Source: Akkermansia muciniphila (lineage in GTDB: Bacteria > Verrucomicrobiota > Verrucomicrobiia > Limisphaerales > SIAT01). Taken from it: DNA of 57,410 nt. The notes beneath the pieces were generated by a model. That model was not told where the DNA came from, made no database searches, and saw only the letters and a list, made by a program, of their open reading frames with translations. Location of the stretch: positions 1 through 57,410 of the forward strand of contig CAMDJP010000015.1 of the NCBI GenBank assembly GCA_945900775.1, given 5' to 3'. Positions 1 through 7,770 of the stretch are shown one piece after another. Both the position numbers and the translations under genes were made by a program. Every line of letters starts with the position of its first letter. Position 1 is the stretch's first letter.

Positions 1-877
1 CATCCTCGAACCCCACCGTGGGTCGTCCAGCGATGAGCGCGTGACCGCGGGCAGCTTCAGCGATGGCGATGGCCGCACGAGGCGAGGCACCGTAGGTGAC
101 GTATTTGTTCACCGACTCGGTGGCTTCCGCAGCGTTACGGTGCGTGGCAGCCACGAGCCGCGCGATGTAGCGGGCGACGGCTGTCGGCAGAAAGATGCGG
201 TCCATCACGCTGAAGAGAGATTCGAGCTGCTCGCGACTGAGCTGCCAGTCCGGCTGCGGCAATTCGCCACGGCGGCGCTCGGTGATGATGCCGTGGAGCA
301 CGTCGGCATCGACGTTGTTCACGAGTAGGCGGAAGAGAAATCGGTCGAGCTGCGCCTCGGGCAGGGGATAGGTGCCCTCCAACTCGATCGGGTTCTGGCT
401 TGCGAGAACGAAGAACGGTTGCGGTACGGGTCGCGTGACGCCTAGAAGGGTTACTGCACCTTCCTGCATCGTCTCGAGCATCGCTGATTGGGTTTTCGGC
501 GAGGCGCGGTTGATTTCGTCCGCGAGGAGGAGGTTCGTAAAAATCGGTCCCGGCTGGAAGAGAAGCTCGCGTCTACCGTCGGCGGTCTGCTGCAAAATGT
601 GGGTGCCGAGGACGTCACCGGGCATAAGGTCAGGCGTGAACTGAACGCGCTTGAACTCAAGTTGGAGGATGCGGCCGATGGTCTTCACCAGGGCTGTCTT
701 GCCGAGGCCGGGCAGGCCCTCGAGCAGTATGTGACCACGCGCGAGAATGCCGATGAGCACAAGCCGATGCAGTTCGGCTCGGCCGAGGAGCGCGCGGTCG
801 AGTTGGCTGAGGATTTTTTGGGTGAGCTCGTTGGCGGGCCGCAGTTCGTCGGGCCGGAGCAGGGTAGTATCGCTCAT
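1..877 (-). CDS. MoxR-family AAA+ ATPase (partial, C-terminus outside window)
   Basis: The reading frame is open from an ATG at 877 to the left edge of the window, giving 292 N-terminal residues of a usual 310-340. It shows a Walker A motif LPGLGKT (residues 55-61), a Walker B motif LLADEIN (about residue 120) and the family signatures MLETMQEG and LASQNPIELEGTYPLPEAQLDRF. MoxR ATPases act as chaperone-like remodelling factors, usually beside DUF58, VWA and transglutaminase genes. The ATG overlaps the TGA of the preceding minus-strand gene (ATGA, 874-877), so the two are probably translationally coupled. Family assignment is firm. The client is unknown, and the expected DUF58 partner would lie to the left of the window. 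Confidence 0.93.
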   Translation of the reverse strand, partial: MSDTTLLRPDELRPANELTQKILSQLDRALLGRAELHRLVLIGILARGHILLEGLPGLGKTALVKTIGRILQLEFKRVQFTPDLMPGDVLGTHILQQTADGRRELLFQPGPIFTNLLLADEINRASPKTQSAMLETMQEGAVTLLGVTRPVPQPFFVLASQNPIELEGTYPLPEAQLDRFLFRLLVNNVDADVLHGIITERRRGELPQPDWQLSREQLESLFSVMDRIFLPTAVARYIARLVAATHRNAAEATESVNKYVTYGASPRAAIAIAEAARGHALIAGRPTVGFED

Positions 878-2289
878 TTAGTCGGAGGAGGAAGAGTCGT
901 TTCGCGTTTGAAATATCGCTGCACAGCGGCCTTATGGCGTGGCAGGAGAAGCTGCGCCTGTGCGGCGCCGCCGCCGCCGTCGGCACCGCTCAACGCACCG
1001 GTGATAGCAGGCGCATTCTCTTTGTTCACCTCGGGAGTGCTGCGGCTGACGCCGGAGAGTTGCGTGTCCTTGAGATTTGGTTTCACCGGCAGCATCTGTT
1101 CCTTGAAGCGCGCGCCCTCCTCGCTCAAGGGATCCTGCCACGTCATCGGCGCCGCGCCGGGGCCGCGGCTGATGCCGCCGTTGCCGAGCATCTCCATCAG
1201 CACGGCGAGAGATTCGTCGCTAGCCCCCTGCTCGGCGAGAAAGGCCGCGAGCCCTTCGGGATTCGGGGGTTGGCCGGCCTTATTGAGCTCACCGAGTTTA
1301 GCGGGGTCGATGAGTTTCAATTCGTTCAAATGCTGAAGCGCTTCGGCGAGTTGCTGCTTGTTCAGCTGAAGCTCCTTGAGCAACTCCTTGAGCTGCGCAG
1401 GATCGAGGGCGCCTTTCTTAGCGGCTTCGAGGAGTTCGGGCGGAATCTGCCCTTTGAATAGGCCTTCGTTCAGCTTGGCGGCGTTGGCGAGCGCGGCCAA
1501 CTCCTGCACTAACTTGCCGGCGAGGGCTTCGGATTTCTCGGACAGCAACTCGGCGGTCTGGCCGAGCGCTTCAGCCTTGGTGAGCTGCGCGGTTTTTGCG
1601 ATGGCCTCCTCGGCGGCTTGCCGGGCGAGGTCGCTGGCGGATTGTTTGAGGTGATCGAGAGCTTCCCATGTCTTCGCTGGATCGGTGCCGGAGGATTCCT
1701 TGCCGAGTTTCGAGAGGTCCTGCTTCCATTCAAGGGCTTTTTCCTCCTTCAGGATTTTCTCCTCCTCAAGTCCCTGGATCTGCTTCTGAAGTTCTTCCAC
1801 CTGCTTGCCGACATCTAATGGCCGCGTGGCTGACAGTGCGGCGAAACGGTCGGGCACGAGTAGCGTGCCGGTCAGGAAGAGCGCCGCCGCAGCGAAGAGA
1901 CCGAGCGTGCGGCGGGAATCCCAGCGGAGTTGAGGGATTTGCGCCGATGCGCTGGTCTGGTGCCACGCGGAAGTGTCCATCTGTGCCGCTGCCATGACGA
2001 GGCCGCCGGAGTGATTGTGCCGGTCGAAGGCCGCGCGTACTGCAGCGGGTGAAGGGCGTTGCCGCCATTCCGTGATACCGGCGGTAACAAGCACGGGTGC
2101 CAACCCAGCTAGTCCAGCCCAGAGCAGCACTTCATCGAAACGACCGAGCATCCGCGCCACCAGCACGACGACACCGAGCGCGAGCAACCACCACGCGGTC
2201 GCACGCAGCATCGCGCGCAGCATCAGCATGGAGTGCAAATGCCGTACGAAACGGGCCAGGAGCGATTCGTGGTGTGAGGCTGAGGTCAT
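874..2289 (-). CDS. Membrane protein with long charged coiled-coil region, MoxR-coupled
   Basis: I chose the ATG at 2289, which gives 471 aa, over an upstream in-frame start because MTSASHHES begins a normal cytoplasmic N-terminus and GGGAG lies upstream. Three hydrophobic segments can be seen near residues 30-48, 55-73 and 128-146. They are followed by about 200 residues rich in Glu, Lys, Leu and Gln with heptad character, then a Pro/Gly-rich tail. This resembles the DUF4175-like membrane proteins that accompany MoxR/DUF58 clusters, but I cannot assign a named family with certainty. It is the upstream partner of the MoxR gene, sharing ATGA, and may be the substrate or membrane anchor of that ATPase. 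That role is inference. Confidence 0.75.
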   Translation of the reverse strand: MTSASHHESLLARFVRHLHSMLMLRAMLRATAWWLLALGVVVLVARMLGRFDEVLLWAGLAGLAPVLVTAGITEWRQRPSPAAVRAAFDRHNHSGGLVMAAAQMDTSAWHQTSASAQIPQLRWDSRRTLGLFAAAALFLTGTLLVPDRFAALSATRPLDVGKQVEELQKQIQGLEEEKILKEEKALEWKQDLSKLGKESSGTDPAKTWEALDHLKQSASDLARQAAEEAIAKTAQLTKAEALGQTAELLSEKSEALAGKLVQELAALANAAKLNEGLFKGQIPPELLEAAKKGALDPAQLKELLKELQLNKQQLAEALQHLNELKLIDPAKLGELNKAGQPPNPEGLAAFLAEQGASDESLAVLMEMLGNGGISRGPGAAPMTWQDPLSEEGARFKEQMLPVKPNLKDTQLSGVSRSTPEVNKENAPAITGALSGADGGGGAAQAQLLLPRHKAAVQRYFKRETTLPPPTK

Positions 2290-2522
2290 AGGAAAAGCAA
2301 CACTCCCAGAGCGTATGCCGGAGGGTTCGTGGAGTTCAATGCGCAAAAAGAAAAGCCACGGCTGAGCCTGCAACGGAAGGGCTTGGCAATGTCGCCGTCA
2401 AACTGTTCACAGTCCGGCTGGAAGGGACGGTGCTTTGAATACTCCGATGAAACTGCCGTGTGGTTTGATGGACCGAAAATCCGGCTGCGCAAACGGGCGT
2501 CCGAAAGATTCGTGGGGTCAAC

Positions 2523-2693
2523 TCAACTCACGGTTGGCGCTGCCCCGGCGGCTTTGCCGAGAATCTTGAACATCACAGTGCCGCAAGTGGGGCACTTCCC
2601 TTTAATTGCCTTACGCCCATTCTTCATCGTCTCCTCAACTGGGTTGATAATTTCCTTCTTGGACTTACACTTGACGCAATAACCTTCGGACAT
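2523..2693 (-). CDS. Small DUF5679-type zinc-ribbon protein (56 aa)
   Basis: This short frame runs from an ATG at 2693 to a TGA at 2523. It begins MSEGYCVKCKSKK and has two CxxC knuckles, Cys6/Cys9 and Cys34/Cys37 (CPTCG), joined by a Lys-rich stretch containing NGRKAIKGKCP. This is the pattern of the DUF5679 zinc ribbon, found alone or fused to topoisomerase-like and other nucleic-acid proteins. The function is unknown, though a small nucleic-acid or protein-binding zinc module is likely. It lies alone between pyrE and the MoxR-linked membrane gene. An overlapping plus-strand frame at 2329-2682 has no recognisable features and was discarded. Confidence 0.85.
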   Translation of the reverse strand: MSEGYCVKCKSKKEIINPVEETMKNGRKAIKGKCPTCGTVMFKILGKAAGAAPTVS

Positions 2694-2792
2694 CGGGCCT
2701 TTCCGGACGGTGTTTTGGTTCGCCGTCCTGTGAGTTCGAACACTATGAGCCGGCGCGCTGGAGCGTCAACTTCCAAAAAGCCCAGCTCTGCG

Positions 2793-3359
2793 CTACTGGC
2801 TTCCGGGCTTGATCGCTGGAAGTTGGGCGAGGTCGGTTGGGAGGTTGTCGGAGCCGAAGGTCTCCACGTTCATCCGCAGCAGGCTGAAGGTGGGGACGCC
2901 GAGATTCACCGATCCGTTGGAACGATCCACCACCATGCCGACCCCGGCGACTACGCCGCCGTGCGCGCGGACGATCTCCATAGCCTCTTGCACGCGTCCG
3001 CCCTTTGTCACGACATCCTCAATGACCAGAAATTTCTCGCCCGTCGCAATCTTGAAACCGCGGCGGAGCACTAGCTTGCCATCCTCCTTCTCGGCGAAGA
3101 TGAAGCGGGCCCTGAGCTGCCTCGCGACTTCCTGACCGATGACCAGCCCACCCATAGCCGGCGCGATGACGGTTGGGGCGCCCAGCGAGCGCAGCTTTTC
3201 CGCTAGCGCCGCACCGAGTTGCTCGACAATTGGCATCTGCTGGAGCGCGAGGGCGCACTGGAAGAACTGCCGACTGTGCAGACCGCTGCGCAGAACGAAA
3301 TGACCCTCGAGCAGGGCGCCGGTGTCGCGGAAAATCTGGAGCGCTTGGGCGTCAGTCAT
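2793..3359 (-). CDS. pyrE: Orotate phosphoribosyltransferase
   Basis: The enzyme transfers orotate onto PRPP to make OMP in pyrimidine synthesis. The start at 3359 gives 188 aa beginning MTDAQALQIFRDTGALLEGHF, a typical PyrE opening with the ligand loop LRSGLHSRQFFQC. The PRPP-binding motif FLVIEDVVTKGG lies near residues 115-126, and APAMGGLVIGQEVA precedes it. An in-frame upstream extension of 43 residues is low-complexity and unlike PyrE, so I excluded it. The length is normal for the short bacterial form. The gene is divergent from the M50-like gene. Identification is secure. Confidence 0.95.
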   Translation of the reverse strand: MTDAQALQIFRDTGALLEGHFVLRSGLHSRQFFQCALALQQMPIVEQLGAALAEKLRSLGAPTVIAPAMGGLVIGQEVARQLRARFIFAEKEDGKLVLRRGFKIATGEKFLVIEDVVTKGGRVQEAMEIVRAHGGVVAGVGMVVDRSNGSVNLGVPTFSLLRMNVETFGSDNLPTDLAQLPAIKPGSQ

Positions 3360-3494
3360 GTCCGCACTGTAAGAACAACGGATAAAGTTCAAAGAGCAAA
3401 ATTCGTTCGAAAGGGAGGACGAGAGGAAAACGAGAAAAAGGGCTACGGCTGGTTTCGGCTGGATTCCGCGAGCGAGCTTCGGAATCATTTGGGC

Positions 3495-4148
3495 GTGCCG
3501 AAATGGGGAAAGTTCATCGTGGCGGTCCTGCTGCTGCCGGTTTGCGGCGGCGCGGCGCTGGCGCTCTGGAAGGTGTTGCGTGGTTCGGGCGGGGCGGACA
3601 CGACGTGGGTGCCGCTCTTGGCGGGAGCGGCCTGCTGGGTGGTGGTCTACCTACTGCTGCCGAAGCCGATGTTGATTTATGTCTTCGGTCACGAATTGAC
3701 GCACGCGCTCTGGACATGGCTCTTCGGAGGTAATGTGCGCGAGTTCAAGGCGTCCAGTGAAGGGGGGCACGTGATGGTGACGAAGAATAACTTCCTCATC
3801 GCGCTGGCGCCGTATTTCTTTCCGCTCTATGCGGTGCTGGTGGTGGTGATCTTCGCACTCGGACGGTTGGTGTGGGATTGGGAAGGGCATCTGGTCTGGT
3901 TCCACCTGCTGCTGGGGACGGCCTATGCTTTTCATCTCACACTCACAGGGCATGTGTTGCAGACGCGGCAGAGCGACATCACCTCCCAAGGTTATCTTTT
4001 CTCCGCCGTGATTATCTTCCTCGGCAACGTGCTGATGCTCTTGGTGGGAGTGCCGCTGCTGACGGACCGGGTCAGCGTGTGGAACGCGTTCGGATGGTGG
4101 CTCGAAGAGACGCGGTTGCTGCTGGAGTGGCTCGGGCGGCTGTTTTGA
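3495..4148 (+). CDS. M50-like intramembrane zinc metalloprotease
   Basis: The protein has about four to five hydrophobic segments. With the GTG start chosen here (217 aa), an HELTH zinc motif (His66, Glu67, His70) sits at the end of the second segment, followed by FKASSEGGHVMVTKNNFLI and the stretch LAPYFFPLY. This combination is typical of small M50-like membrane peptidases, which cleave or regulate membrane substrates. The start is uncertain: the frame stays open back into pyrE antisense, no ATG lies in the intergenic region, and TTG at 3489 is an equal candidate. A purine-rich GGAGGA at 3414 is too far upstream to decide. The second metal-ligand motif of classical site-2 proteases is not obvious. 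Confidence 0.8.
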   Translation: MPKWGKFIVAVLLLPVCGGAALALWKVLRGSGGADTTWVPLLAGAACWVVVYLLLPKPMLIYVFGHELTHALWTWLFGGNVREFKASSEGGHVMVTKNNFLIALAPYFFPLYAVLVVVIFALGRLVWDWEGHLVWFHLLLGTAYAFHLTLTGHVLQTRQSDITSQGYLFSAVIIFLGNVLMLLVGVPLLTDRVSVWNAFGWWLEETRLLLEWLGRLF

Positions 4149-4227
4149 AGTGGGGCAACCGTGCGTGCTAAGGAATTCGCACTTGCATTGGTGCGTGGCT
4201 TCGGGCGACAAGTAGTGTCGTTAGTTT

Positions 4228-4695
4228 ATGACGCTGAGCGAGATCGTCCAGAAGGAGCAAATCATAACCGAGCTGAAAGCGAGCAACCGCTGGGAAGCGA
4301 TTGACGAGCTGATTGGCCGCTTGGTTGAGTGCGGGCGCATCAAAGCCGAGCATCGCGAGGCGATCACCGCGGCGGTGAAGAAGCGCGAGACCTCGATGAG
4401 CACCGGCATCGGCTTCGGTATCGGCATCCCGCACGCCTCGACCGATTTGATTGATGAGGTGGTAGGCGCTTTCGGTCGTTCCAAGGGGGGAATCAACTTC
4501 GATGCGCTCGATAACCAGCCCGTGAATCTAGTGGTGCTTTTCTTGGTGCCGCACGGGCAATTCCAAAAGCATCTGCACACCTTGGCCAGCATCGCGAAGC
4601 TGTTTCACAACAAGGAATTTCGACAGCAGCTCGAGCAAGCCACCGACGCCGACGCGATTCACGAGCTCATCAGCGTGCCGGTCACGAAGAAGTGA
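4228..4695 (+). CDS. ptsN: PTS EIIA(Ntr)/fructose-type IIA protein
   Basis: This 155-residue protein is the length of a single IIA(Fru/Ntr) domain. The phosphorylated histidine is His69 within GFGIGIPHAS, and the downstream LFLVPHGQFQKHLHTLASIAKLF matches the conserved second half of the domain. No IIB or IIC sugar permease lies nearby, so it is more likely a regulatory EIIA(Ntr) than a transport component. Such proteins couple phosphoenolpyruvate status to potassium, nitrogen or envelope functions. It stands alone between the M50-like gene and argS, 51 bp from the latter. The symbol ptsN is by family; the regulatory role is inferred. Confidence 0.88.
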   Translation: MTLSEIVQKEQIITELKASNRWEAIDELIGRLVECGRIKAEHREAITAAVKKRETSMSTGIGFGIGIPHASTDLIDEVVGAFGRSKGGINFDALDNQPVNLVVLFLVPHGQFQKHLHTLASIAKLFHNKEFRQQLEQATDADAIHELISVPVTKK

Positions 4696-4746
4696 GGCGC
4701 GGCGAACTGCTCGCTTCGCCCGGCGGCCTTCCACCGATTCTCAACC

Positions 4747-6462
4747 GTGCTTCACCGCCAGATTGAACATCGTCTCCACGCCGCCGTTCGCGCGGTGCTG
4801 CCCGATGCCGACACGGAGTCGCTGCTCGTGCGGCCGTGTCCGGACACGAAGTTCGGTGATTACCAGACCAATGCCCTGATGGGCCTCGCGAAGGCGCGCA
4901 AGCTGAACCCGCGTCAACTTGCCACGGACGTGATTGCCAAGCTAGACGTCGCGGAGTGGTGCGAGCCGGTCGAAATCGCTGGGGCGGGCTTCCTCAACTT
5001 TCGCCTCAAGTCGGTCGCCGTGGCGCAGACACTCGTGGGCGCGGAGCGGGGCGAGCATCTTTTCTTCGAGAGGACATCGAAACCTCGTACGACGGTCGTA
5101 GACTTTAGTTCGCCGAACATCGCCAAGCCGATGCACGTCGGGCACATCCGTTCGACCATCCTTGGCGACTGCCTCGCACGCACGATGCGCCTGCTCGGCC
5201 ACCGAGTCATCACCGACAACCACATCGGCGACTGGGGCACGCAGTTCGGTAAACTACTCGTCGGCTGGAAACAAAACCTCGACCGCGCCGCTTTGCAGGC
5301 CGACCCAATCAGGGAGATGGAGCGTCTATACAAGGCAGTGAACGCTGCTTGCGACGCCGATCCCGCCGTGCTCGAAGCGGCGCGCCAAGAGTTGGTGAAG
5401 CTACAGTCCGGCAATGAAGAGAACCTCGCGATATGGCGTGAGATGATTGCGCTCTCACAGCGGCAGTTCGACGAAATCTACGGTCGGCTCGGCGTGAAGT
5501 TCGACCACACGCTCGGCGAGAGCTTCTACAACCCGCGTCTCAAGGCCGTGGTCGAGGATCTGCGCGCGCGCGGTGTGGCTCGCGAGAGCGAGGGCGCCCT
5601 CGTGGTCTTCTTCGAGGAGATTCCCGCGCTCAAGGATCATCCCGCTATCGTCCAGAAGAGTGACGGCGCGGCGAACTACACCACGACGGACCTTGCCACG
5701 CTCGAGCACCGTCTTCAAACGTGGCAGCCGGACGAGATTGTCTACGTCACCGACGGTCGGCAGCAGCTCCATTTCCAGCAGCTCTTCGCCATCTTCCGCC
5801 GCCAGCATCCGTCACTGGCCACACGTCTCGCGCACGTCTGGTTCGGCTCGATTCTTGGTGAGGATGGCAAGCCGTTCAAGACTCGCTCGGGAGAAACGGT
5901 GAAACTAGCCGATTTGCTCGACGAGGCGGAGGAGCGCGCGTTCAAGGTCATCGCCGAGAAGAACCCGGAGTTGCCCGCGGAGAGGCAGCGTGAAATCGCC
6001 CGCATCATCGGCCTCGGCGCCGTGAAGTACGCCGACCTGCTCCCGAATCGCCAGAGCGATTACATCTTCAGTTGGGATAAGATGCTCGCGCTGCAGGGCA
6101 ACACCGCGCCCTATCTCCAGTATGCCTACACGCGCATTCAGAGCATTTTTCGCAAGGGCGGCGTGACGAGCGGTGCTACGACGGAGTTTCATCTCGTCGT
6201 GCCGGAGGAGATTGCGCTGGCGAAGCATCTGCTGAACTTCGGCCTTTCGCTGGAGGCCGTCGCTGCCGAGCACCGGCCGAATTATCTCTGCAATTATCTC
6301 TACGAACTCGCCGGCCACTTCGCGAGGTTCTACGAGGCCTGTCCCGTGCTCAAAGCCGCTGATGCCGAGCGTTCCACCCGCCTCGGTTTGTGCAACGTTA
6401 CCGCGCGCGTCCTTAAGCAAGGACTCGACACCCTCGGCATCGAGGTCAGCGATCAGATGTGA
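4747..6462 (+). CDS. argS: Arginyl-tRNA synthetase
   Basis: ArgS charges tRNA-Arg with arginine. The 571-aa protein starts at a GTG and contains, in order, the N-terminal Add1 domain, the class I HIGH signature as PMHVGHIRST (about residue 129), the family stretch ITDNHIGDWGTQFGKL, a KMSKS-region equivalent KPFKTRSGETVKLADLL and a DALR anticodon domain ending near FARFYEACPVL. Length and order are normal. The weak KMSKS is characteristic of ArgS rather than a defect. No Shine-Dalgarno sequence is apparent before the GTG. Its last 10 bp overlap the 3' end of the convergent coaB-like gene. Confidence 0.97.
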   Translation: MLHRQIEHRLHAAVRAVLPDADTESLLVRPCPDTKFGDYQTNALMGLAKARKLNPRQLATDVIAKLDVAEWCEPVEIAGAGFLNFRLKSVAVAQTLVGAERGEHLFFERTSKPRTTVVDFSSPNIAKPMHVGHIRSTILGDCLARTMRLLGHRVITDNHIGDWGTQFGKLLVGWKQNLDRAALQADPIREMERLYKAVNAACDADPAVLEAARQELVKLQSGNEENLAIWREMIALSQRQFDEIYGRLGVKFDHTLGESFYNPRLKAVVEDLRARGVARESEGALVVFFEEIPALKDHPAIVQKSDGAANYTTTDLATLEHRLQTWQPDEIVYVTDGRQQLHFQQLFAIFRRQHPSLATRLAHVWFGSILGEDGKPFKTRSGETVKLADLLDEAEERAFKVIAEKNPELPAERQREIARIIGLGAVKYADLLPNRQSDYIFSWDKMLALQGNTAPYLQYAYTRIQSIFRKGGVTSGATTEFHLVVPEEIALAKHLLNFGLSLEAVAAEHRPNYLCNYLYELAGHFARFYEACPVLKAADAERSTRLGLCNVTARVLKQGLDTLGIEVSDQM

Positions 6463-7118
6463 GCGGTGCGCCGCTCTGCTAGCGCGGTCAGTGCCAGAAA
6501 GAGATCCTCATTCCGTTCGCAGTGCATCGGCTTCTCTGCGTCGATGACTAGTCCGTAGCCGTGGCCGTAGGCACGACCGTTGGCGACGCACGCATCGGTT
6601 TGGCAGCGCTTCATCTGATTTCGAGCTAGGCGCAGCACGCTGGCACGACGTCCATCCACTTCGTATTTCCAGCCGACGAGCAGGGTATCCGGGAAGAGCA
6701 GTCGGAGGCGACTGATGATCTTTGGTGTCGGCGAAAGCTCAGCGACAAGCGTGCCGAGGCGCGTCGGGATTTTATTGCCCTCGATCGGAATTAATTGACC
6801 GCCGGGCGTGCGCCGGAAGAGTTTTGCTATGCGGAAATCCGAGACCGCCGCAGTGTGGAAGATCGCCCCCGGCGGCGCAGCGGTGAGGGAGGCGATTTTC
6901 TGCGACAGGTCTTCGGTGGTCGTGAAGCGGACGAGATGCTGGGCCCGTTGTTCGCCTGCGTAGGTCGCGCCTTCGCCGAGCAGCAGCGTGACCTGATGAC
7001 CGCGCGTAACGAGGAAATTGGCGAGTTGCGAGCCGAGCGTCCCAGTCGAGAAGTTGGTCAAACGCCGCACCGCGTCGAGGGGCTCGTAGGTCGGACCGGC
7101 GGTGACGACGCAGTTCAT
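6453..7118 (-). CDS. coaB: Stand-alone phosphopantothenoylcysteine synthetase (CoaB-type)
   Basis: CoaB joins 4'-phosphopantothenate to cysteine in coenzyme A synthesis. The 221-aa product starts MNCVVTAGPTYEPLDAVRRL with the nucleotide-binding Gly-rich opening, followed by the conserved LTNFSTGTLGSQLA and the HTAAVSDFR stretch. It lacks the CoaC decarboxylase (flavoprotein) half present in the bifunctional CoaBC of many bacteria, so CoaC must be encoded elsewhere. The upstream in-frame Met at 7154 would add a Pro-rich extension and was not used. The 3' end overlaps argS by 10 bp in convergent orientation. Confidence 0.85.
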   Translation of the reverse strand: MNCVVTAGPTYEPLDAVRRLTNFSTGTLGSQLANFLVTRGHQVTLLLGEGATYAGEQRAQHLVRFTTTEDLSQKIASLTAAPPGAIFHTAAVSDFRIAKLFRRTPGGQLIPIEGNKIPTRLGTLVAELSPTPKIISRLRLLFPDTLLVGWKYEVDGRRASVLRLARNQMKRCQTDACVANGRAYGHGYGLVIDAEKPMHCERNEDLFLALTALAERRTAHI

Positions 7119-7160
7119 CGAGGGCAGGATAGGGCAGGGCGGTGACCGAAGCAATGCGCG

Positions 7161-7682
7161 CTACTTGCTCTCTCGCTTGCGGACCCACGGCCAGAGTGGT
7201 TCGAGGTCGGTTTCTTTCAAGGCCATCTCGCGAATCCCCTTTTTGTCGCCGCGCCGGAAGGCTTTCGTCAGCCATGTTTGCGCGACCTCCAGTTCGCCGA
7301 GTTGACAGGCGTAGCAGGCGAGGTTGAAGGGGATGACCGGCTCCTTTGGAAACCTATCACCGACTGGCGCGAGTGCGTCGTAAGCGGATTTCATTCCGCC
7401 ACCAGGCATGCGCCGTCGCGCATAGGCGAGACCGATCCAAACACCGGCAGCATCGGGCTGCAACTCGGTGAGTTGAAGTGCCAGAGATTCAGCGGTCGAC
7501 CAATCTTTAAGGCACATCGCAATGTCGAGCCGCACCAGTAACACATCGGAATGCCCGCGCAGTTCTGACGCGATGTGCCCCAACTCGACTGCAGCTTCGG
7601 TGGCGTTGCCCAATTCCAACCAACCGATAGCCGCGCGCAGATGGAAAATATCGGGATGCCCGAGGGAGTTTTGTCCGCTCAT
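7161..7682 (-). CDS. TPR-like helical repeat protein
   Basis: This 173-residue protein has repeating helix pairs typical of tetratricopeptide repeats, for example IFHLRAAIGWLELGNATEAAVELGHI and the later EPVIPFNLACYACQLGELEVAQTWLTKAF. No signal peptide or membrane segment is visible. I used the ATG at 7682; a TTG at 7727 would add 15 residues. TPRs mediate protein contacts. It is divergent from the Hsp70-like gene with an 88-bp spacer and lies 42 bp upstream of coaB on the same strand. A co-chaperone-like role is possible but unsupported beyond this proximity. Confidence 0.75.
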   Translation of the reverse strand: MSGQNSLGHPDIFHLRAAIGWLELGNATEAAVELGHIASELRGHSDVLLVRLDIAMCLKDWSTAESLALQLTELQPDAAGVWIGLAYARRRMPGGGMKSAYDALAPVGDRFPKEPVIPFNLACYACQLGELEVAQTWLTKAFRRGDKKGIREMALKETDLEPLWPWVRKRESK

Positions 7683-7770
7683 CACGGCGAGATTACGAGT
7701 TGCTACGGCCTGCTTCAAGAGCGGCAATTAATTCGTGCGCGCCGCGCCTGCTTCGTGGCAACGTTTCTGG

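Noticed and set aside
488-1336. Long plus-strand frame of 282 codons opposite MoxR and its partner
   Set aside because: It is antisense to two clear genes and has no domain; its length comes from high-GC codon bias.
3219-3494. ATG at 3219 as the start of the M50-like gene
   Set aside because: It would make the protein begin inside pyrE antisense, adding 92 residues unlike the family.
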